Positions 56,301 to 64,000 of a stretch of DNA of 64,000 nucleotides are shown one piece after another. The DNA comes from Apostichopus japonicus. Lineage: Eukaryota > Echinodermata > Holothuroidea > Aspidochirotida > Stichopodidae. Under the pieces are notes generated by a model. The model did no database searches. It had not been told where the DNA came from and saw only the letters and a program-made list of their open reading frames with translations. Location of the stretch: assembly GCF_037975245.1 (NCBI RefSeq), contig NC_092569.1, positions 963,001 to 1,027,000 of the forward strand. Reading direction: 5' to 3'. Within the stretch, counting starts at the first letter, position 1. The number at the start of each line of letters is the position of its first letter. The translations under genes were made by a program, and so were the position numbers.

Positions 56301-59300
56301 TGGCTGTATTGTTTTTTTTGTGAATAGAAGCTAAAAGCCACCATCCACATGGGATAAACATATTAAGTCAGTGATACTCATAATGTAATCCACATACATA
56401 TCGGAAATGTTTTTGATTACTCAAAATGTCATTTTGGTTCGATTGTAACATCTTCACTGGAGTATTTTGGTTTTAGGACTAATTCATTTATTGGCGACCA
56501 GCCTTTCTTTCAGTAATCAAAGTTTTTCCTATTGACAATTTCTGAATAAGCTTGTGTTGGCTGTTTTGATTTGTTTCTGAAAATAGAAGATAAAAGCCAC
56601 CATCCACATGGGATAAACATGTTAATTCAGTGATACTCATAATTGAATCCATATATAGGAAAATGTTTTTGATTACTCAAAATGTCATTTTGGTTCGATT
56701 GTAACATATCAAACTCTTGCCCGATTTGTTTCAACCAACGCTGCTGGCTCTCTGGTTCTTTTCATGTTGCAAGAGTTTAAAGTATTTTGTCTTGATTATT
56801 TTAGCCAGAGGATGAAGAGGAAGATGTGAAAGAAGACAAGTCAACCACGGAGCACCTAAGAGACGGGTTCCTTAGCTTTCTCACCAATGTATCCAAGACA
56901 TTAGCTACACCAGAGAATGTTACCGGGGAGGAGTACATCGTTCACCCCAGGGATTCACATGTGTTTGACCAGACAAAGGTAAATCATTGAATGAATTGAA
57001 TGGGAAGAGAGAATCTATAACAAGATTGTGTTTGGTCAGAAAAGGTAATCGTTTTAGGAATTGTGGTTGATAAGATAATGAAGTGCATATGAACAGGCAA
57101 AGGTAAGAATTGAAGGACAGTGTTAGACCAGATGAAGGTAACTACCATTAAAGGACAGTGTTAGACCAGATAAAGGTTACCATTAAAGGACAGTGTAAGA
57201 CCAGATAAAGGTTACCATTAAAGGACTGTTATACCAGATAAAGGTAACAATTGAAGGACAGTGTTAGACCAGATAAAGGTTACTATTAAAGGACAGTGTT
57301 AGACCAGATAAAGGTAACAGTTGAAGGGCAGTGTTAGACCAGATAAAGGTTAATTTTAAAGGACAGTGTTAGACCAGATAAAGGTAACAGTTGAAGGGCA
57401 GTGTTAGACCAGATAAAGGTTACTATTAAAGGACAGTGTTAGACCAGATAAAGGTTACCAGGCGTGTATCCAGGGGGGGCGTTGGGGGCGCGCGCCCCCC
57501 CCCGGGTAAGAAAAAGAGGAGAGAAAAAAAGAGAAGAAAAAAGGGAAAAAAGAGGGGAAAAAAGAGGAGGAGGAGAGGAAGGAAGGGAAAAGAAAAAGAA
57601 GAAAGAGAGAAAAAAAGAGGGAGTAAAAGAAAAACGCCAAGACACCGGGAAGAGAAAGAGGAACAGTGACATCATTACAGCGCTGATCCCTATTATATAC
57701 ACAGGGTAGCCAGTGACTAATCAAGGATTTTGGAAGGGGCGTGTGCCTAACCCTACCCCTAACATCGTCAACTCCATTTTTGACGTTTCCATTTTGTCCT
57801 CTCTCACTAATGTATATGTACATATATACTAAATATGGTCTATCATAACGCGTGTGTGTGTATATGAAACCTGCTATATGAAACCAACTGTGGCTGGTCT
57901 CGAACTCGACCGTGTCGTCGGGGAACATGACGCATTTCGGGAAGGGGGCGACCGCCTCCCCCCCAGGGTCTTAGCCAGAAATTTCAAATAGGGTGTCTCA
58001 TCTGTTACTGAGTGCTCAGGAGACTATCCATCTGGCGCCGAAGGCGCCTGCGCGAGCGCGAAGCCTATAACGGGTGGGGTCCAGGGGCCCGCCTTAGGGC
58101 CCCTGGAAGCCCAGCCCCTATCAATGGTTTATTTGACACAATTGGGGTTAAAAGTATGCTTAGAAAGCTGTGAAAACACCTAAGCCATCATGATTTTTGG
58201 GGGGAATTCAAACATAAAAAGTGCTATAAAACACTAGGTGCAAAAGTGCACCATGAAAACAGCTTATAGTAATTGATATATTACAATATATAGCCTACTG
58301 TGTATCTAATAAGTATATGCCTTTATTCTGTTAATGTCATCCATACAGGGATGAGCCTGGGGTAAAAAAAAAATCACTGAACTTTGTAGGTGATACTATA
58401 CTAACGCCGTTGGCGTCAGTCAGCTTGCAGAGCGACACAGTTATAGGTGGGGTCCATGGGCATGCCTTAGGGCCTGTGGTAGGGTCCATGGGCAACGCCC
58501 CGGTTGGGGTACAGGGGTCCAAGCCCCCAGAAGCTCTGAGAAATTCGAGGTTTAAAGACAACATTTTGGTGCCTATTTTATAAAGATTTTTAAATTGATT
58601 AAAACACTCAAAAGCAAAGTTTCACGCCAAAATATGCACACTGAAGACACATGCCTAGCCTGTCGTTTTCACCCTACTTGATTCTTTCAATCATGGCGAC
58701 CCATACTTAAAATGTTACTGTTCATAAAATGTACACAATGGTCTGTTTTAATCTGGAATAATATTCAGCAGCTACAGCACTACACTTATCCTCAATTGTC
58801 ACTTCTCTAATGATAACAAAAATTTTGAAAATCATGGGAAATTTATGAAAATATCGTTGCAATAATGTTGGGAACGTTATGAAAATCCAGAGAAAAATTT
58901 GCGGTATAAGCTCCAGTTTGCGTATGCTACAGTGTGTTAGGATAATAGTTTTTGTCCCTCTGCAGGTTGGATATGCATCGATTCGGTAATGAAAAACATG
59001 CGAATGACGGATCAAATGATACAGTAACGATGTTGTTAGAAATTAACGGAAATTGAGAGATGTAAATTTCGGAGGTAGAAAAGAAATCAAGGAAATCCAC
59101 GAAAAAAGCTCATGTCTTCATATATTACCATGGTAACAATCATACTCAACCCTTTTTCATTCCCCAGTGAATGCGGTCACCAAATTCTCCCCAAATTTTC
59201 CCCAAATTCTGGTGGCCCAGAATGAAAATGTGATCGCCACTTCGATATGCTAAATATTAGTACAAAAAAAAACGGCCTAGGCTCAACATCGAGTAGCACT

Positions 59301-62300
59301 ACTGTCACGGTACTGACTACTAACGTTGAAGCTAGTAGTTAGTACTGATGTCAGTGGCTCGTAGTACATTTTGATTTTAAAATAATAGGCTAATGTATAT
59401 TATTTTCTAACAAAATGGGTACGGTGAAAAATATCTTACTTTATGTTTTCATGTTCAAATACGTAGGTGTAAGATAATTCCTTCCTCAATAATTTCTATT
59501 TGCTTTTGTTTCTTTCATTAACTTGTTAATTACTGTACTTCATATAATTAACATTACTACTAGCTCACACTGCCGCCGCTGATTATGCTTGCTCTCCACG
59601 TCTATTGGATCAGACCATATAAATATCCAATTTAGCTCTTAAACAGTTACTACTAGTACTACTATCTTATATGCAGGCCCAGGGTTCGCATTAGCCACTA
59701 GATTGCGCGATTCGCGCAATTTGATCGCATTTGGAATAAACGCGTAGAAAAAAGCCACTTGCGCTGATTATTGTTTTGTTATCCCGTCTATAACCCATAA
59801 ACATCTCGTAAAATTCCTTGTCAACCTCTCCTTCTATGAAATAAACGATTGAATCAATCATTTCTTCCACATGGTAGCCTAACACCACACTGAGTCAATG
59901 GAAATCTAGCTAAGCCTAACCATCTGCATCTTCGCTGAATTTGTGACGCAGTTATAAGATATCCATGGAATACTTTCATTATTGCTGTTACGTTCGACAA
60001 CTTCGACCACATGGTTGCCTAACATCACACTAAGTCAATGGGGGTAATCTAGCCTAGCCGTCTGTTTATTAGCTGAAATTGTGACGCAGTTATAAGATAT
60101 CAATAGAATACTTTCGTTATTGCTGTTATCTTCGACCACATGGTAGCCTTACACCACACTAACTTGGTCAATGGAAAATCTGCCTAACCATCGGTTTGCA
60201 AAAAAAAATCACACTTTGCGTAGGATTCGGGTAATAAATTAGGAACCGGGTAGTACCGCGTCGCCGGCTTGTGTTGCATACATCCTATTGTATTGCCCTG
60301 ACAAATGATTTCTCGAACCCGCGCAATAACACATTAATATAAATTAATCGGAAATTTCGCGCCATTTTGAAACCAGACAGACTGCATGGTCGTTACTACG
60401 ACGCAAAACTTTTCCCTCCTGCCTTTTCAGGTATATAAGGAAAACATCGCAGGAGCTGTCAATATTAGCTCACTCTTTCCACAGTACCGTGATACACAAC
60501 ACCTAGCTTGGAAAGAATAAATACAAATACACGGGTGTGCGAAAATGATCACGCGACGAAACGATTTTTTTTTAGCTAGCTAGGTGGTTGGCTATTGAGT
60601 GTAGGTTTTTATATTGTGTTGTTGACTGGACTGTATTCCAAGCTGTTATAACGAAAGGATCGACTGTCAGGGTTTTTTCAGTGATTATTTCACAGTGTTG
60701 TCATCATTTTAAACGTGCGGCGCCCGTTGACTGAGCAGTACATACAAATAAGAGTTACAGAGCCATTTATTGGCGTCTCAAAAGCCGTCCCACTCAAATT
60801 CGGCCGTCTTTCATTTCGATCTAGCCGTCTCAAAGACGGCGAGACGCATTGCTAGCTAAGACCCTGCTCCCCCCCCCCCTTGAGCATACTTTTTTATGAT
60901 ATCGTTAGTAATTTCAAAATAAAAAATGCTTAGATGCAACTTACAAGGCCGGGGAAGTGTCATTTCCAGCGATCTGGGAGGCATTTTCGGCCAAAAATGT
61001 TCTTGTACACTTCGCGCCAACACATGGTGGCGCTACGCTTAGATAGCTTGCCTACAGGCTTCGCTCCTCACTTGGCAAATTCCTCGCTACTCGCCTGCTC
61101 GAATTTGTAAAGCAAACAGCAGATATCACATCATATCAATGAGCATGAAAATGCCGTTCCAGGATGAACAGCCTCAAAACTGTCTATGTGTGAAGTCACG
61201 GGCATAGGAGCACAATTTGATTTGGGGGCTGTAACGACTTGCCCGAAAACATAACCAAAAATGTTCGCGCGCTTCGCGCGTTCAACATTTTAACGTCAGT
61301 ATTATATAAGCCAGCATCAGTAATTACATCGCATGCAATCTTGTACCGTACAATCCGTGAAAGTTGCGCAGTATACCGCGGGATGCTAATTGTAAACAAC
61401 GAAATGTCTTATGTAGATGGGGGAAACCTTGAAAAGTGGGGCTGACAGGTATTGTGGGCCGCGACGTAGAATCACCCACAAAAGCAACGATCCACAGGAC
61501 ATGCGATGAGTCGAACATGATTTGTGACTGCAGACAATCTTAAAAAAGGTTATGGATGGAAATAAACTATTGGGAAATACTTGGTTCTCAGGCAAAAAGT
61601 GTACATCTGGTTGGTCATTTTCAAGCCAGAGAAGTGCCATTTCCGGTGATCTAGGGGGTATCAAAACCAGAAATTTTCTTGTACGCTGCGCGCCAACCGA
61701 TGGTGGCGCTCCGCTTAGATAGTAATTCGCGCCCCCTGGGTCAGAAAATACTGGATACGCCCCTGGTAACAGTTCAAGGGCAGTGTTAGACCAGATAAAG
61801 GTTACCATTTAAACACATTGCTTTTAGTGAGACAAAGGTAAATGTTGTTTGAAAAAGCAGTGGTAACCATGACAGTATGTTGGAACCGACAAATGGTTAC
61901 CATGCAATGGCATGCATTGTATTTGCCCAGACATAGGTTACCATTGAAGGATTGCTTTACTAGGTAAAAGCTGTGAAAGGATAATATTAGACCAGTATTG
62001 GTTGCAGTAAAATATTGCATTGAAGCAGACATGGGTAACATTTGTTGAGAATCAACAATGCAAGGATAGTGTTGGGCCAAAAAAAAAAAAAATTACCATT
62101 AAGAAGATTGGGATTGACTTGACAAATGTATTTCATTGAATTCAAGGATTGTGTGTAACCAGACAAATATAACCAGTCAAGGATTGTGTTTGACCAGAGA
62201 AAGGTAACCATTAACTGATATTTTTTACATTTTTCATGACAGGTATGTTGAGGTGTGAATACGTCACCACAGTCCATTATGTGATATGGTTCTCTATCTA

Positions 62301-63148
62301 GTTACAATGTTTTTATCTTCCTCAGGCTCGTTTTCATGCCATGCAAGTGGACCCAGCTACTTACTGTAATGAACCAGACGATCCACTAGATGATTATCAA
62401 AACTGGTTAGAATCATTCAATGTTGAGGACATGAAAGGTGACATCTCTGAACTCTTAGTTGCCAACTCACAAGTCAGATCCATCTACACAAAACTGGTAC
62501 GTAGCTCCTTCTCCCTGTCTCTTTCTCTCTCTTTGTCGTTAACATTTGTGAAATGCTACGCATAGCAATAATTTTGCATCTGCGTATATTTAGGGCCTCA
62601 GGGGAGATTAGCTTAAAGTTAACCGAGTTTACCGCTTAATGTTAAATAAATAAATAAATAAAGTATTTGTTTGAGTTTTGTATAGCAACTGCAAAGTTTA
62701 TAGTTTTTAAAATGTTGAGATTAATAGAAACAGTGCTATTAATATATGCTTATGCAATGCAAGATCAGCCTCAACTGGAATGCAATAGAAGATAAAACTC
62801 AATACAAGGAATCCTTCATTTCTATGGTTTCTGGCAACCAATTAGAATTGGTGTATCTACCCAAAAGTATGGTCTTAATAGCTTTCTTCTTTGTATAGGA
62901 CTGGTTTCAATCATTTGAACTATTTCCTAGTCAACCATCTTTTCATTCCATTGTTTACTTGAATTTATTTATTGTTTTCTGGGCTGATTAGGTGCCAGCT
63001 GCTGTCTCTCACGGAGAATTCTGGAGCAGATATTTCTACAAGGTTCATCTTCTGGATCAGGATGAAGCCAGAAGGAACGCTCTTAAGGAGCGTGCCGAGA
63101 TGACATCATCCCAACACCTCGAGGAGGATCTGGGATGGGGAGATGAAG
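53372..63148 (+). CDS. BSDC1: BSD domain-containing protein 1 (first six exons; continues past the right edge)
   Basis: Exons: 53372-53382, 54688-54769, 55438-55554, 56805-56978, 62326-62496, 62992-63148, all bounded by GT-AG and keeping one frame; the last ends in phase 1. The protein starts MAAGGSDPSESWWSSESSEW, followed by FGSILTAAKEK and an amphipathic helix with MSKDIQEFGTTIQKDTTQAV, as in vertebrate BSDC1. Exon 4 encodes an acidic linker. Exons 5 and 6 hold the conserved core: DPATYCNEPDDPLDDYQNWL and ISELLVANSQVRSIYTKLVP, then AAVSHGEFWSRYFYKVHLLD, which contains the BSD signature (the FWxRYFYK motif). BSD domains occur in TFIIH p62, synapse-associated and DOS2-like proteins; the molecular role of BSDC1 is poorly defined. 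The acidic C-terminal half expected from the family would lie beyond 64000. The start is the only ATG in frame before the first donor. Confidence 0.92.
55586..55749. mobile_element. MITE, TIR CAGTTGGGATAATTTT, short copy in a BSDC1 intron
   Basis: Left CAGTTGGGATAATTTT (from 55600) and right AAAATTGTCCCAACTG (to about 55737) are inverted complements apart from one base; CCCTGGAC and GTCCCTGG extend the match outward. The core GTACTGTCAGTATGAGTGCT also occurs in the copy at 15720-16168. Confidence 0.65.
56200..56711. repeat. 255-bp tandem duplication in a BSDC1 intron
   Basis: The phrase CACTGGAGTATT..GGTTTTAGGAC begins at 56200 and again at 56455. Both copies continue through TTTATTGGCGACCAGCCTTT and GCCACCATCCACATGGGATA to ATTTTGGTTCGATTGTAACA. 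The copies differ by scattered substitutions and small indels. Confidence 0.9.
57085..57457 (+). repeat. Minisatellite derived from a BSDC1 exon-intron boundary, left part
   Basis: About ten units of 30-34 bp, consensus AAGGACAGTGTTAGACCAGA followed by TAAAGGT(A/T)AC. The unit matches the 3' end of BSDC1 exon 4 plus its splice donor (GTGTTTGACCAGACAAAG|GTAAAT at 56961-56984). Units ending AAGGTAAC carry a credible 5' splice site; those ending AAGGTTAC do not. Confidence 0.85.
57458..61766. mobile_element. 4.3-kb inverted-repeat element inserted in the minisatellite
   Basis: Left end CCAGGCGTGTATCCAGGGGG and right end, complemented, CCAGGGGCGTATCCAG, with a TA on each side (57456-57457 and 61767-61768). 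The minisatellite resumes directly after it (CAGTTCAAGGGCAGTGTTAG). The interior contains a second, nested element (57964-60866), low-complexity purine-rich DNA (57508-57665) and a 105-bp direct repeat (60948-61052 and 61620-61723). No transposase is readable. Confidence 0.75.
57964..60866. mobile_element. Nested hAT-like element, 2.9 kb, perfect 8-bp target duplication
   Basis: Ends CAGGGTCTTAGCCAG and (complemented) CAGGGTCTTAGCTAG. The flanks 57956-57963 and 60867-60874 are both CTCCCCCC, although these lie in C-rich sequence. The interior has GGCGCCGAAGGCGCC and GGGCCCGCCTTAGGGCCC hairpins, a repeated GGTGGGGTCCA(G/T)GGGC module (58071 and 58447), a hAT-type end CAGGGTTCGCATTAGCCAC at 59681, and a set of CTTCGACCACATGGTAGCCT repeats near 59868, 60006 and 60130. 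No transposase frame was found. Confidence 0.8.
61767..62230 (+). repeat. Minisatellite derived from a BSDC1 exon-intron boundary, right part
   Basis: One well-preserved unit (GGGCAGTGTTAGACCAGATA at 61779) is followed by increasingly diverged units that keep the ACCAGA...AAAGGTAAC pattern. The last, at 62170-62213, reads GTGTTTGACCAGAGAAAGGT and is the closest to the exon 4 end. Confidence 0.7.
62593..62663 (+). repeat. Retroposon 3' tail with AAATA repeat
   Basis: GGGCCTCAGGGGAGATTAGC then AAAGTTAACCGAGTTTACCG and AATGTTAAATAAATAAATAA. It is a diverged relative of the minus-strand tail at 50284-50350, in the intron after BSDC1 exon 5. Confidence 0.6.
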
Positions 63149-64000
63149 GTAACTTTCAGTAGTTGATTTTGTTTTGTTTAATAAACTGGTGTATTTATAC
63201 GTTACGAATGTTCCACTTCTCTGGGGAATAATATATCCAGTATCACATAGCAAAATAGGCAAATTGTTTTACAAGTGCAAAGATGTGTAAATAGCAGTTT
63301 TTGTACCTAGAAAGCATAGTATTTAATGAGGTTAAAAGTCAAGGGCCTTCAAAACTGCTACACAGGTGAACACTAAATTATTCTGCGTTCTCATCAAATC
63401 CTTCAAGTTCTTCAAAGTTCCGTAGAAAGAAAAAACAAGTATTTCGGCTTGCTTATAGGAAGACAGGGGGATAACATAGAGTTTTATGGCCTCAAATGAC
63501 ATGCTTAGAATGATACAACATGTTGAAGATGATACACTGACAATGACACGCTTAAAATGAGACGCTTAACAATGACACGCTCACAATGATATGCTTAACA
63601 ATGACACGCTCACAATGACATGCTGACGATGACACGCTTAAAATGAGACACTTCACAATGACATGCTTAACAATGACACGCTGACAGTGACACGCTTACA
63701 ATGACATGCTTACAAGGTCATGCTTACAATGGCACGTTAAGAATGACACACTTACAATGCATTACAAATCAGTACAAGTAGTGATAACTGTCATCCGACG
63801 GTGCTCTGTTGTTTAATATTAATATAAAATAATGTGTTTTGGTTGAATTATCAGAATTTCTAAAAAAGGTTATTAACATTCAGGTTTGCGCTGAAGAGCT
63901 GACATTATCACGCATTAAACCTTAAAGGAGCTTTTCAGAGATGTAGCACAACTTAAAGCTGAGTATATTGAAAACCGGAAAACGACAGAAACTCTCACTA
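63149..64000 (+). other. BSDC1 intron 6 (partial)
   Basis: It begins at the donor GTAACT after exon 6 and runs to the window edge. No further exon is recognisable. Confidence 0.5.
63495..63765. repeat. Short tandem repeat, unit about ACAATGACACGCTT
   Basis: About twenty imperfect units of 12-14 bp (AATGACACGCTT, AATGACATGCTT, AATGAGACGCTT) in the intron after BSDC1 exon 6, within 350 bp of that exon. Confidence 0.85.

Noticed and set aside
57436-57928. Lys/Arg/Glu-rich and Phe/Ser-rich open frames
   Set aside because: They are translations of a purine-rich low-complexity tract within the 4.3-kb element.
61196-62277. Several open frames of 60-140 residues near the right end of the nested element
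   Set aside because: They cross the element boundary and the minisatellite and have no domain.

Overview
The window reads as nuclear DNA of a marine deuterostome invertebrate, most likely an echinoderm and possibly a sea cucumber. The reasons are short exons in AT-rich introns of 0.4 to 8 kb, scattered GCCTAGGC-type words, several small inverted-repeat transposons, and gene families with clear animal homologues. There is no sign of bacterial, organellar or viral coding. The species call is inference.

Five protein-coding loci can be supported. (1) At the left edge, minus strand, is the N-terminal coding exon of an endosomal syntaxin of the STX7/STX12 type (121-244). (2) A three-exon stathmin-family gene with an N-terminal acylation signal lies at 5211-7825, minus. 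(3) and (4) Two tandem, same-strand paralogues encode secreted or surface proteins with the order signal peptide, SRCR domain, WSC domain, CUB domain (gene B 17608-25061; gene A 36334-49271, with a candidate last exon at 30494-30789). Every internal exon in both is class 1-1, and the architecture resembles Kremen with SRCR in place of kringle. (5) On the plus strand, running off the right edge, are the first six exons of a BSD-domain gene, BSDC1 (53372-63148).

The rest is introns and intergenic DNA filled with repeats. These include several hAT-like elements with target-site duplications of 8 bp, a 4.5-kb terminal-inverted-repeat element carrying a decayed SAMD3-like gene (10074-14622), a fold-back element built of CTAGTTGGCG palindromes (about 32737-35615), two decayed non-LTR reverse transcriptases, a tRNA-derived SINE, LINE/SINE tails, minisatellites and TA/TCA microsatellites.

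The most unusual points are the paired SRCR-WSC-CUB genes, the SAMD3-like element, and a BSDC1 intron minisatellite whose unit copies the 3' end and 5' splice site of the preceding exon, later split by a 4.3-kb nested transposon. All protein calls are by reading translations and splice sites by eye; no database search was run.
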